Assembly: GCF_016653295.1 (NCBI RefSeq)
Contig: NZ_NHSF01000020.1
Location: 1-64,000 of the forward strand
Direction: 5' to 3'
DNA from: Halochromatium salexigens
GTDB lineage: Bacteria > Pseudomonadota > Gammaproteobacteria > Chromatiales > Chromatiaceae
Length of the DNA stretch: 64,000 bases
The notes under the pieces are model-generated. The model saw nothing but the letters and a program-made list of their open reading frames with translations. It made no database searches and was not told the origin of the DNA. This document shows positions 55,916-64,000 of this stretch, piece after piece. The position numbers were made by a program, and so were the translations under genes. Every line of letters starts with the position of its first letter. The first letter of the stretch is position 1.

Positions 55916-56185
55916 GATGTTGCCGAGAGGCAGGATCCTTGCAAACTCCAAGATGCCAAGGCGCGATTCAGCGAGTTGGAGCGGCTTGCGAGCGAGGCGG
56001 GTTCCCAGCGTGTCATGGTCAATGGCAAGGAGAAGGCTGTCATCTTGTCCGCAGAGGACTACCGGCGCCTGTGCGGCGAGCCCAAAGGCGATGTGCTAGT
56101 CCAACGGCTTGCCGAGGCCGAGCTTATTGATGTCGAATTCGGACAACCGAAGACGCGGGGTCCTGTCCGAGATGTCGCGTTGTGA
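55916..56185 (+). pseudogene. Phd/YefM-type antitoxin with lost start
   Basis: An open frame encodes LQDAKARFSELERLASEAGS and VNGKEKAVILSAEDYRRL, the Phd/YefM signature. No ATG, GTG or TTG precedes the LQDAK block before an in-frame TGA upstream; only a TTG inside (55976) could start it, removing the DNA-binding part. It reads as a decayed antitoxin. Confidence 0.65.
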
Positions 56186-56498
56186 GCGGTTGGCTGCTGG
56201 ACACGAACATCCTCTCCGAGCTTCGTCGCAAGGCGCCAGCGCCGCGATAAGTCGACACGCTGGCTCGATCCGCGCCTGCGCCCGATGTTCGAAGAGCGCA
56301 TCCTGCCCCTCTGCGAAGACACCCTGCTGCAGTGGCAGCCTCATCATCGAATCCGGCCGTAAGCGTGGCCATACCTTCAGCCATCCTGACGTGTTAATCG
56401 CCGCGAGCGCGGTCAGGCATGGGCTTACAGTCGTAACCCGCGATGTCGCCGACTTCGAGGCCGCGGGGGTGCCCGTCATCGATCCCTGGTCCGACTGA
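56184..56498 (+). pseudogene. VapC-type PIN toxin, frameshifted remnant
   Basis: GTG at 56184 starts a PIN-like N-terminus (SGWLLDTNILSELRRKAPAP) that stops at about 56250. Two other frames carry the middle (DPRLRPMFEERILPLCEDT) and the C-terminus (DVLIAASAVRHGLTVVTRDV, then DFEAAGVPVIDPW). It is the toxin partner of the decayed Phd gene, inactivated by frameshifts and probably deletion. Confidence 0.65.
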
Positions 56499-56881
56499 CG
56501 TACGCTCTCGCGCCACAACGCAACTTCCAGTTCGGGCACCCGTCTTGAGTTCACGAGGCTGCAAATCGCTGCAGACTGTGCAATGATCGCCACGCTCGAG
56601 GGTGCCGCCTCGCCCCTTCGGAGGTGTCGATACGCCGTCGAGCAAGCAGGTTCTTAGTCGTTAACACTATGTTTTTCACGTGAAATCCTTGAGTCCACCC
56701 GGTGCGTCGTCCGGCGCGTTCACAGGGTTGTTGCGATGTCGCAACGAAATCACCAGTTGTCTCTTTTTTCTAAAAAACTGTTGCGAGCTATCCTTACCTA
56801 GTCTACTATTTCCGCTGCAAGGCACGATTGCGGAAGGTTAGTGCAATCTTTCGTCTTTTTCACAACACAGCGGAGATCAAG
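56499..56881. other. Porin leader region
   Basis: 383 bp without a gene. It contains a 7-bp inverted repeat (GTTGCGA/TCGCAAC, 56730-56745), the porin promoter (56781-56809) and a leader of about 70 bases. Nothing else recognised. Confidence 0.5.
56781..56809 (+). promoter_or_regulatory. Porin promoter
   Basis: TTGCGA (56781-56786), a spacer of exactly 17 bp and TACTAT (56804-56809), followed by a leader of about 70 nt. Confidence 0.6.
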
Positions 56882-58192
56882 ATGCAGAAGAAGCTTCTCA
56901 CACTGGCCGTCGCCGCCGCGCTGGCCGCCCCGGCCGCCGCGATGGCCGAGGCCACCCTGTACGGCAAGTTGCACATGTCGATCGACTATGCCGATGTCGA
57001 TAATGCGCATGGGTTGACGTATGAGAGGGATGCGGCTGGCAATATTCAGCTTGATGGGAAGGGAAATCCAATTACGACTGGCGGGAAGAGCTTTAACGGT
57101 TTCGGCGTTTCCGAAGCAGGTAGCTCTATCCCGGGTAAAGGGCGCGCGAATCGCCTTGGCGTTAAAGGTTCAGAGGATCTTGGTAATGGATTGAAGGCAA
57201 TCTACCAAGTCGAACTCGGGCTTAATTTCGCTGCGGATCAGGACGATATTGGCGACGGTGGGGACGGTATCAGCTACCGGAACAGTTTCCTCGGTGTGGC
57301 GGGTGACTGGGGTACAGTTCTCGTCGGCCGCCATGATACGCCCTACAAGATCTCGACCGGCAAGCTGGACCAATTCGGCGACACCATGGCCGATTTCAAC
57401 GGCACCGTCGGGTTTGACGATCAGCGCACGAGCAACACCGTCGCTTACATCTCGCCGAGCTTCTCCGGCTTCTCGTTTATGGGTGCTGTGATCGCTCCCG
57501 GTGGCGCAACGGCTGGGGAAGGGAAAAACATCAACTCGGACTCTTTAGCGGAAGCATTCTCGCTTGCGGCGATCTACAGCAACGGGCCGTTTTACGCTTC
57601 TGCGGCCTATGAGTCGATGGGCTCCGAACTGGGTATGGGTACCGATACCAGCCTGACTGGCTCGGCGGATTGCACCACAATCTCTTGCAACAACATCGGT
57701 GATGACTATAACAAGTGGAAGATCAGCCTTGGTCTGCTGGACTGGAATGGTTTCACGCTAGCGGCGATCTATTCACAGCAGGATGACCGCTTCCCGGGCC
57801 AGAGGCGTCAAGCATTCACTACCGTCACATCTGGTGGCGTCGTGGATACGGTTGGTGTGAGCGGCGTCAAGGATCAGAGCTTGTGGCAGATCCAGGCCGG
57901 CTATGCTTTCGGTAACAACAAGGTTAAGGCAATGTACGGCTCGGTCGATCGTGATGACGGTGGCGTTCTGGAGAACACCCGTAACACCATTTCGATCAAC
58001 AACATCCGTGACGACCTCGAAGGCGATCGCAACACTTGGGCGATCGGTTTCGACCACAACTTCAGCAAGCGGACCAAGGCCTACGTCCTCTACACCGCGG
58101 TTGATGATGATCGCAACGATACCCCCGGCTTCGGCAGCGGCGACGGCCGTGACTGGGATGGCTTCTCAGCAGGCATGATCCACAAGTTCTGA
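56882..58192 (+). CDS. Outer membrane porin
   Basis: 436 residues. Signal peptide (MQKKLLTLAVAAALAAPAAA, cut near AMA/EATLYG), then a beta-barrel with ATLYGKLHMSIDYADV, GNGLKAIYQVELGLNF and final GMIHKF with the terminal Phe needed for outer membrane insertion. Gram-negative general porin type; ion preference unknown. GGAG precedes the ATG. A terminator follows. Confidence 0.93.
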   Translation: MQKKLLTLAVAAALAAPAAAMAEATLYGKLHMSIDYADVDNAHGLTYERDAAGNIQLDGKGNPITTGGKSFNGFGVSEAGSSIPGKGRANRLGVKGSEDLGNGLKAIYQVELGLNFAADQDDIGDGGDGISYRNSFLGVAGDWGTVLVGRHDTPYKISTGKLDQFGDTMADFNGTVGFDDQRTSNTVAYISPSFSGFSFMGAVIAPGGATAGEGKNINSDSLAEAFSLAAIYSNGPFYASAAYESMGSELGMGTDTSLTGSADCTTISCNNIGDDYNKWKISLGLLDWNGFTLAAIYSQQDDRFPGQRRQAFTTVTSGGVVDTVGVSGVKDQSLWQIQAGYAFGNNKVKAMYGSVDRDDGGVLENTRNTISINNIRDDLEGDRNTWAIGFDHNFSKRTKAYVLYTAVDDDRNDTPGFGSGDGRDWDGFSAGMIHKF

Positions 58193-58218
58193 TCTCGATC
58201 AGTATCCTGTGTTAAGAG

Positions 58219-58241
58219 CGGGGCCTTCGGGCCCCGTTTTT
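58219..58241 (+). terminator. Intrinsic terminator after the porin
   Basis: CGGGGCC and GGCCCCG pair around a TTCG loop, followed by five T. Confidence 0.93.
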
Positions 58242-58367
58242 CGTTTGGCCGATATCGTTCCAAGCCAACCAATCGCTCGGCGGCGCCCTCGATCCGCAAG
58301 AATCGAGAGGTTTTCATTCGCGCTAGGCTGAATGTGGCATCCGCGCGGCCGACAGAGCTAAGCCTGT

Positions 58368-59069
58368 ATGCGACTCCTTTTGCGTTTGCTCAAATGGTTC
58401 GCCTCAGCAGGTGCGTTGCTGTTGGTCGTCGCAGCCACAGTGATCTTGCTCCTCCGCTGGATCGATCCGCCGACCTCGGCCTTCATGCTCCGCCATTGGC
58501 TCATCGCCGAACAGCCCGCCGACGACAAGCGGCGTCTCTACCACGAATGGGTCGCGGCCGATTTGATCCCGCCCGAGGTCAAGCTCGCGGTGATCGCCGC
58601 CGAGGACCAGCGTTTTCCCACCCATGCCGGCTTCGACCTGGTGGAGCTGAACAAGGCGCTCGAGGGATGGCGCAACGGCGGCTCGCTGCGCGGTGCCAGC
58701 ACCATCTCGCAACAGACCGCGAAGAACCTCTTCCTCTGGCCCGGCAGCGACTGGCTGCGCAAGGCACTGGAGGCCCCGCTGACCCTGCTGATCGAGCTGT
58801 TCTGGCCCAAACAGCGCATCCTTGAGGTCTATCTGAATATCGCCCAATTTGGACCGGATACCTACGGCGTTGGCGCTGCCAGTTGGCGCTTCTTCGATCG
58901 CCCCGTCTCCACGCTCGGCACGCCCGAGGCCGCACTGCTCGCCGCCGTGCTGCCGAATCCGAGCCGCTACCGCGTTCACGCACCCTCGCCGCATGTGCGC
59001 CGCAAGGCCGCTTGGATCGAGGGCCAGATGCGCAATCTCGGCGGCCCGGCTTATCTGGATCGGCTCTAG
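58368..59069 (+). CDS. mtgA: Monofunctional biosynthetic peptidoglycan transglycosylase
   Basis: 233 residues. N-terminal membrane anchor (about 10-30), then the GT51 fold: AAEDQRFPTHAGFD with the catalytic Glu, and GASTISQQTAKNLFLW. It polymerises lipid II glycan chains without a transpeptidase domain. Confidence 0.95.
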   Translation: MRLLLRLLKWFASAGALLLVVAATVILLLRWIDPPTSAFMLRHWLIAEQPADDKRRLYHEWVAADLIPPEVKLAVIAAEDQRFPTHAGFDLVELNKALEGWRNGGSLRGASTISQQTAKNLFLWPGSDWLRKALEAPLTLLIELFWPKQRILEVYLNIAQFGPDTYGVGAASWRFFDRPVSTLGTPEAALLAAVLPNPSRYRVHAPSPHVRRKAAWIEGQMRNLGGPAYLDRL

Positions 59070-59206
59070 CGCAGCCCTGTTAAATACCTGAGACCGTTCC
59101 CAGATAGTGGCGTTGTCATTCTGATTATTCACATTGCAGTTTTTTGCTCCTGACCTAATGTCTTACCGATGCCGCGCTATACCGCTGCCCGCGCAACCGC
59201 CGAGCT

Positions 59207-59716
59207 TCACCCCTCCGCTGCTAACCCCTTATCCTCAGCCAGCCACCCTCGGCGATCAAGCTCGCGGCGCATCCGGCTGGCGACATCCGTCAATACCGAC
59301 ACGAAGCTATGCGCTGCTTCCAAGGCATCGGCGAGCACACGCGGATCTTCCACGTAATCGTGCACCATCTGGTTTCGAAGCTTGCGAATCTCGGTCCACT
59401 GATCTGCTGACGGAATCAAACCCAGCCGCTCCGCCCGATCGAGGTTGTCGATCACCGCTCCGGTCTTTTCGCCCAGCGCCCTGAGCAGAATCGGCAGCAG
59501 TTTATCGCCGAGATTATCCTGCAGGCGCCCAAAGCGACTGACGAATGCATCAACGCGTTCAGCCAGCTCTGGTGCGGTTTCCAATTCGGCGACGCGATCG
59601 GGCGTGAATGGAACTGTGAAGAGCCGCCGGCTCGTCAGGGTCAAATGCCGCGTTTCCTTATCAACAACCCGGGCCAGAAACTGCAGTCGAGCGAGCTGCG
59701 TGGCTGATGGATTCAA
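59207..59716 (-). CDS. hepT: HepT-type HEPN toxin
   Basis: 169 residues. LRNQMVHDYVE contains Arg114-x4-His119-x-Tyr121, the Rx4HxY motif of HepT, whose Tyr is adenylylated by MntA. TTG at 59716 overlaps the MntA stop (TTGA), so the two are coupled. HEPN domains are RNases. Confidence 0.88.
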   Translation of the reverse strand: MNPSATQLARLQFLARVVDKETRHLTLTSRRLFTVPFTPDRVAELETAPELAERVDAFVSRFGRLQDNLGDKLLPILLRALGEKTGAVIDNLDRAERLGLIPSADQWTEIRKLRNQMVHDYVEDPRVLADALEAAHSFVSVLTDVASRMRRELDRRGWLAEDKGLAAEG

Positions 59717-60012
59717 AGCAAGCGACCCTCGCGTAAGGCAACATCATGAATCGGCAGGTGCCGAAGGTTAGGCGCAAGCAACAACACATCGACATCGCGC
59801 CCATGGAGCGCGCGAATGAGTCGCGCTGAAAGCTTTGCCGTCAGCGCTGCGGGGTGCTCGACCGCTTCGGGCAGTTCAACCATGAGATCCACATCCCCAC
59901 CTGTGCCGTCGTCGTCCAGGCGGGAACCGAAGATCCGCAGGCGAGCGTCATCGCCGGCGACGTCACGGACAACGCGCTGGATGGCTTCAGTTTGGCTTGG
60001 TGTGAGTCGCAT
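59713..60012 (-). CDS. mntA: MntA-type nucleotidyltransferase antitoxin
   Basis: 99 residues: FGSRLDDDGTGGDVDLMVEL is the minimal nucleotidyltransferase signature (Gly-Ser and Asp-x-Asp), with the third acid in GRDVDVLLL. It adenylylates HepT to neutralise it. ATG 60012 overlaps the stop of the DUF433 remnant; an ATG at 60027 is in the same frame. Confidence 0.85.
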   Translation of the reverse strand: MRLTPSQTEAIQRVVRDVAGDDARLRIFGSRLDDDGTGGDVDLMVELPEAVEHPAALTAKLSARLIRALHGRDVDVLLLAPNLRHLPIHDVALREGRLL

Positions 60013-60152
60013 TAGGTTTGCCCGCATGGGCAGCGCAGGTCGCCAATAGGGCGCTCGAGCTCAGCAGAAAATTGCAGGCAGGCACGGATATCGTCCGCCC
60101 CCAGCTCCGGGAAATCTTCGATGATCTCATCAGCATGGGCGCGAGCCAGCTC
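60012..60152 (-). pseudogene. DUF433-family antitoxin, C-terminal remnant
   Basis: About 46 codons encode EIIEDFPELGADDIRACLQF and a short tail, characteristic of the DUF433 C-terminus. An in-frame stop at 60153-60155 and no N-terminal HTH mark it as truncated. Its stop overlaps the MntA ATG. Confidence 0.55.
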
Positions 60153-60239
60153 CTACATCTCTTATTAATTCGCAGACTAGTGCACGCATTTGCTGCATGC
60201 AAGGATCGGGGCGAGCCGGCTCAAAGCGCCCAGAAAACG

Positions 60240-61181
60240 TCAACGACTCCCTAGCCAGCTGCGGGCTGAATCCGCATCGCGCGCGATCTGTGCTCTTAGC
60301 GCCTCGAATGACGCGAAGCGCTGTTCATCGCGCAAGCGCAGTGAGAATTCGACCTCGAGATGTGCGCCATACAGATCGCCGTCGAAGTCGAACAGGTGCA
60401 CCTCAAGGCGTTCATCGGTTCCCGCCAAGGTTGGGCGGCGGCCAATGTTGGCGACACCAGGCCAGGGGTCATCAGCGACACCCTGGACCCAGACCGCATA
60501 GACCCCGCGCAGCGGGCTGATGCGTCGATGAAGCTCGATGTTTGCGGTCGGAAAACCGATGGAGCGCCCGCGTCGGTCGCCATGTCCGACGCGGCCGCAG
60601 ATCCGGTATGGTCGGCCGAGCAGATGCCGGGCCTGCTCGAAATCGCCGGCGGCGAGCAATTCCCGTATACGGGTGCTGCTGATGCGCTCATCGGCGTAGG
60701 TAATGGTCTGCAGATTGGCCACCTCGAAGCGCTGCTCGGGCGGCAGCTCGGCGCCGACGCGCTCGAGCAACGCATAGTCGCCCGACCGGTTGTGGCCAAA
60801 GCGAAAATCATCGCCGACCAGCAGGAAGCGCACCCCGAGTCCATCGACGAGCACTTGCTGAATGAAGTCGCGCGCGTCCATCTCGGCTAGTCGCGGACCG
60901 AACTCGAGCAGCAGGATGCGTTCGATCCCGTCGTCGGCGATCGCGGCCACCTTCTCGCGCAAGCGGGTCAATCGGGCTGGGGCGAGCGCCGGCGCGAAAG
61001 ACTCCATCGGCTGCGGCTCGAAGGTGATCACCGTGGCCGGCAGCCGGAGCGCCTCACCCTGCGCGAGCAGGCGCTGAAAGACCGCGCGATGGCCGAGGTG
61101 CACACCATCGAAGTTGCCGATGGTCGCCACGCAGCCGCGATCCTGGTCGCGCAGATTATGAAGGCCTCGAATCAACCGCAT
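60240..61181 (-). CDS. ribF: Bifunctional riboflavin kinase/FMN adenylyltransferase
   Basis: 313 residues. Adenylyltransferase half: TIGNFDGVHLGHRAVFQRL and RFLLVGDDFRFGH, with ISSTRIREL. Kinase half: RRGRSIGFPTANI and GVANIGRRPT. Makes FMN and FAD. ATG 61181 chosen (MRLIRGLHNL); ATG 61187 also in frame. Downstream of murJ, the common gammaproteobacterial order. Confidence 0.95.
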   Translation of the reverse strand: MRLIRGLHNLRDQDRGCVATIGNFDGVHLGHRAVFQRLLAQGEALRLPATVITFEPQPMESFAPALAPARLTRLREKVAAIADDGIERILLLEFGPRLAEMDARDFIQQVLVDGLGVRFLLVGDDFRFGHNRSGDYALLERVGAELPPEQRFEVANLQTITYADERISSTRIRELLAAGDFEQARHLLGRPYRICGRVGHGDRRGRSIGFPTANIELHRRISPLRGVYAVWVQGVADDPWPGVANIGRRPTLAGTDERLEVHLFDFDGDLYGAHLEVEFSLRLRDEQRFASFEALRAQIARDADSARSWLGSR

Positions 61182-61378
61182 GCCCATCCGTCCATCGGTT
61201 CAGTGAGCGAATGCCGTCGATTATAGGGCGCGTTGCCGTTGGCTGTGCTGTCGCACAAGGAATGGTCAGGAAGTCCGGATCTCGTCGAGGGCGAATAAGT
61301 GCACCGGTCTGCGACCCACTGTTGGTCCCGGTGCCGGGTGCCGGCCTTGAGGGCCTCGAATACTCGGCTTCGGCAGTC

Positions 61379-62923
61379 TCAGGCCGCAGGATTCATCCGC
61401 AGCAGATGTCTTGGTCGAATGCCGAGGACGAGCGCCAGCAGCAAATAGCTGAACCCGCCGATCAGAATCAGTCCGAGCAGGCGGATCAGGCGCTCACCGA
61501 AGTCCCAGACGTTCCAAAACGGCGTCGGCCCGCTCAGTAGCCAGAGGGCTGCGCCCATCGCTAGGCTGGCGATCAGGCCCTTGACAAGCAGTAGCCACCA
61601 ACCGGGCAGGGGTCGATAGATCCCCTGTCTTAGCAGTCCAATGAACAACAGCAGCGCGTTGACGCTGGCAGCGATGATGGTCGCGAGCGCCAGACCGGCA
61701 TGGCCGAGCGGGAACATCAGGAGCAGATTGAAGGTGATATTGGTCAGCATCGCGACCACGGCGATCTTCACCGGCGTCTTCATGTCCTGACGGCTGTAAA
61801 AGCCCGGCGCGAGCACCTTGACACCGAGAAATGCCATCAGCCCGAGCGAATAGGCCATCAGGCTGCGCTCGGCCATGAGTACGTCATAGGCGGTGAATTC
61901 ACCGGAGTAGAACAACGTGGCGATCATCGGCCCGGAGAGCACAAAAAGCCCAACCGCGGCCGGCAGCCCGAGCAGCAGCACCCAGCGCAAGGCCCAGTCC
62001 AGCGTCTCCGAAAACGCCTCGGGTGACTCGGCGGCATGCTGGCGCGAGAGCTTGGGCAGGATCACGGTGCCGAGGGCAACCCCTAAGATACCCAGCGGAA
62101 ACTCCATCAGCCGATCCGAATAATAGAGCCAGGAGATGCTGCCAGTGGCCAGAAAGGAGGCAAGCAGGGTGTCGATGAGCAGGCTGATCTGGGTGACCGA
62201 GACGCCGAACAGGGCGGGGATCATCAGCCGCACGATCCGTCGCACGCCCTCATCGCGCGGGCTGACCCTGGGTCTGGGCAGCAGCCGCAGCTGGTGCAAG
62301 AACGGCAGCTGAAACAGCAGTTGGACGATACCGGCGATCAGCACGCCCCAGGCCAGCGCCATGATCGGCCGCTCCATCTGCGGCGCCAGCCAGAGCGCAC
62401 AGCCGATGAGCGAGAGGTTGAGCAGCACCGGCGTGAAGGCCGGTACGCCGAAACGATCATAGGTATTCAGGATGCCGCCGGCGAGTGCGGTCAGCGAGAT
62501 GAAGAGCAGATACGGGAAGGTCAGCCGCAGCATGTCCGTCGCCAGCAGTTGCTTGTCCGGGTCGCTGGCAAAGCCGGGCGCGAAGATCAGCACCAGGATC
62601 GGCGCGCCGAGCACCCCGAGCGCGGTGATCACGAACAGGATGGCGCCGAGGGTGCCGGCCACATCGTCGACAAAACGCTTCAGCGCTGGGAAGCCGCGCT
62701 GCGTTTTGTACTCATTGAGCACCGGCACGAAGGCCATCGAAAAGGCGCCCTCGGCGAACAGCCGGCGCATGAAGTTCGGGATCTTGAAGGCGACGAAGAA
62801 GGCATCGGTGCCCGCATCGGCACCAAACAGGCGCGCAACGATGAGATCCCGCACGAAGCCAAGGATGCGCGAGAGTAGGGTATTGCTCCCGACCTTGGCG
62901 ATGGATGCGGCCAGCGATGCCAT
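61379..62923 (-). CDS. murJ: Lipid II flippase MurJ
   Basis: 514 residues with about 14 membrane helices. Family landmarks are NTLLSRILGFVRDLIVARLF, NFMRRLFAEGAFSMAFVPV and a charged cavity. It flips lipid II to the periplasmic side for peptidoglycan synthesis. AGAGG precedes ATG 62923; a 45-base longer frame lacks family sequence. Confidence 0.95.
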   Translation of the reverse strand: MASLAASIAKVGSNTLLSRILGFVRDLIVARLFGADAGTDAFFVAFKIPNFMRRLFAEGAFSMAFVPVLNEYKTQRGFPALKRFVDDVAGTLGAILFVITALGVLGAPILVLIFAPGFASDPDKQLLATDMLRLTFPYLLFISLTALAGGILNTYDRFGVPAFTPVLLNLSLIGCALWLAPQMERPIMALAWGVLIAGIVQLLFQLPFLHQLRLLPRPRVSPRDEGVRRIVRLMIPALFGVSVTQISLLIDTLLASFLATGSISWLYYSDRLMEFPLGILGVALGTVILPKLSRQHAAESPEAFSETLDWALRWVLLLGLPAAVGLFVLSGPMIATLFYSGEFTAYDVLMAERSLMAYSLGLMAFLGVKVLAPGFYSRQDMKTPVKIAVVAMLTNITFNLLLMFPLGHAGLALATIIAASVNALLLFIGLLRQGIYRPLPGWWLLLVKGLIASLAMGAALWLLSGPTPFWNVWDFGERLIRLLGLILIGGFSYLLLALVLGIRPRHLLRMNPAA

Positions 62924-63145
62924 GGATGCTGCCTCTAACGGCGCGCGGACGCGCGATGACTGAGCCAAAGAGGCGCGATTATAGGGGATTGCTCGATCGA
63001 TGCTGTTCCCTTCGGCATGCAGACTAGTGCAGCCCTTATTAAGGTGTCAGCGGCCTGCGCCGGCTACCATGGAGCGCGATAGATTATTGTGTTTCAAGCA
63101 AAAACATTTTCCGCGACTGTCAATTTAAGGCGCTTCTTGTTGAGT

Positions 63146-63165
63146 GTACGGCAGTTGTGCCGTAC
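63146..63165. promoter_or_regulatory. Operator of the TacAT module
   Basis: GTACGGCA-GTTG-TGCCGTAC is a perfect 8-bp inverted repeat about 36 bp before the antitoxin start, where autorepressing TA antitoxins bind. Confidence 0.65.
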
Positions 63166-63201
63166 CATCATAGCGATGCTCTTGAAGAGAGGGTTAACTC
63201 C

Positions 63202-63480
63202 GTGAGGCATATTCGCTCAAAACGCATTGAAGCCCGGATCAAGCCGGATACGCTTGCCATCGTGCAACGCGCGGCCGAGATGCAGGGAAGTTCGGTCAGC
63301 GAGTTTATGGTCGAGGCCGCCGAGGGCGCGGCACGAAAGGTTCTCGATGACCGTTACAGGATCAAGCTGTCCGTTGATGATCAGCGTCGTTTTGTTGAGC
63401 TACTGCTCGATCCGCCGGAACCCTCTGAGGCACTGCGCCGCGCGGCGGCTGCACATGAGGACTTGATTGGTCCGGTATGA
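63202..63480 (+). CDS. tacA: TacA-type (DUF1778) antitoxin
   Basis: 92 residues. RIEARIKPDTLAIVQRAAEM, then GSSVSEFMVEAA, is the DUF1778 ribbon-helix-helix. GTG at 63202 has GAGAGGG upstream. The C-terminus wraps the toxin. Toxin gene follows after 9 bp. Confidence 0.9.
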   Translation: MRHIRSKRIEARIKPDTLAIVQRAAEMQGSSVSEFMVEAAEGAARKVLDDRYRIKLSVDDQRRFVELLLDPPEPSEALRRAAAAHEDLIGPV

Positions 63481-63489
63481 CGGAAAAGT

Positions 63490-63993
63490 ATGACTGAAAA
63501 TGGCTTCGATATCGTTCCGCTGAAAAAACAGGATCGTGCAGCGTTTTCATGCGGCGTCGAGGCTCTAGACCGCTATCTCAAGACACAAGCGACGCAGGAT
63601 ATGCGGCGCCTGATGAGTAGTTGCTACGTTGCTCTCGATCGGCAAACTGAAGCCATTGCGGGCTACTACACGCTTTCCGCAGGAGATGTCTTGCTGTCTG
63701 GGCTGCCTGAGTCGCTGATTCGGCGTTTGCCCCGGTATCCGGCGGCGCCGGTGGCGCGAATCGGTCGACTGGCCGTCGATCAGCGGTATCAGGGACGCAA
63801 ACTGGGCGGTGCACTACTGCTCAATGCGGCCATGCGCGCCGTTCGTTCAGAGGTGGCGGTGTTTGCCCTCGTCGTTGACGCGAAAGACGACAAAGCGGCC
63901 GACTTTTATCGCCATTATCAGTTCAGCGCCTTCGATTCTGACCCGTTAAGGCTGGTCGCACCCCTCGAGACCTTCCGTAAGCTGCTTGGCTGA
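63490..63993 (+). CDS. tacT: GNAT-fold acetyltransferase toxin TacT
   Basis: 167 residues. VARIGRLAVDQRYQGRKLGG is the acetyl-CoA-binding pyrophosphate loop, and the C-terminal YRHYQF has the usual Tyr. Members acetylate aminoacyl-tRNA and stop translation. The stop at 63993 is 7 bases from the window end. Confidence 0.92.
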   Translation: MTENGFDIVPLKKQDRAAFSCGVEALDRYLKTQATQDMRRLMSSCYVALDRQTEAIAGYYTLSAGDVLLSGLPESLIRRLPRYPAAPVARIGRLAVDQRYQGRKLGGALLLNAAMRAVRSEVAVFALVVDAKDDKAADFYRHYQFSAFDSDPLRLVAPLETFRKLLG

Positions 63994-64000
63994 TGAGAAC

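Overview
The window reads as chromosome from a purple sulfur gammaproteobacterium (Chromatiaceae-like). The clues are a class III PHA synthase pair (PhaC/PhaE) with PhaA, PhaB, phasin and PhaR; a form II RuBisCO with CbbQ/CbbO; the carotenoid genes crtI-crtB; a DsrE-like sulfur-relay protein; and gammaproteobacterial synteny (gcvR-bcp beside dapA-bamC, metG opposite apbC, murJ-ribF). The genus cannot be fixed from this sequence alone. Start codons were moved downstream from the longest ORF wherever a Shine-Dalgarno sequence or family N-terminus supported it.

1-8936 is accessory DNA. A truncated IS5-family transposase lies at the left edge. It is followed by a compact integrative element whose genes all run leftwards: tyrosine integrase, coiled-coil protein, unknown protein, small HTH protein, unknown protein, an SSB-like unknown protein, a Prim-Pol/DUF3987 primase-helicase, and a family A DNA polymerase with a 3'-5' exonuclease domain. 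Between primase and polymerase is an origin-like stretch with two inverted consensus DnaA boxes, four GGGGGCCA repeats and AT-rich DNA. The right boundary is the 3' half of a tRNA-Phe gene (attachment site). The element therefore appears to carry most of its own replisome, and it is the best candidate here for an undescribed system.

9014-19833 is a PHA storage locus (phaC, phaE, phaA, phaR, phaP, phaB) with a cbbM-cbbQ-cbbO carbon-fixation operon embedded in it. An identical 17-bp PhaR-type operator sits before phaE and phaP. 19846-30559 holds an SDR gene, a type IV pilin, a complete Mrp cation/proton antiporter operon (AB-C-D-E-F-G), and a GTPase/membrane-protein pair (DUF3482/DUF2868).

30791-53070 is mostly housekeeping: crtI-crtB, lpxH-ppiB, cysS, folD, three tRNAs (Pro, Arg, His), a methyltransferase, the gcvR-bcp-phoH-dsrE-MFS operon, dapA-bamC, cydDC, lipocalin, DUF1295 and a metG lacking the C-terminal tRNA-binding domain. 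53250-63993 holds apbC, a porin, mtgA, ribF and murJ, with toxin-antitoxin modules among them: two convergent BrnT-type pairs, a decayed Phd/VapC pair, HepT/MntA beside a DUF433 remnant, and a TacA/TacT pair with a palindromic operator. No CRISPR array, rRNA or phage structural genes were seen.
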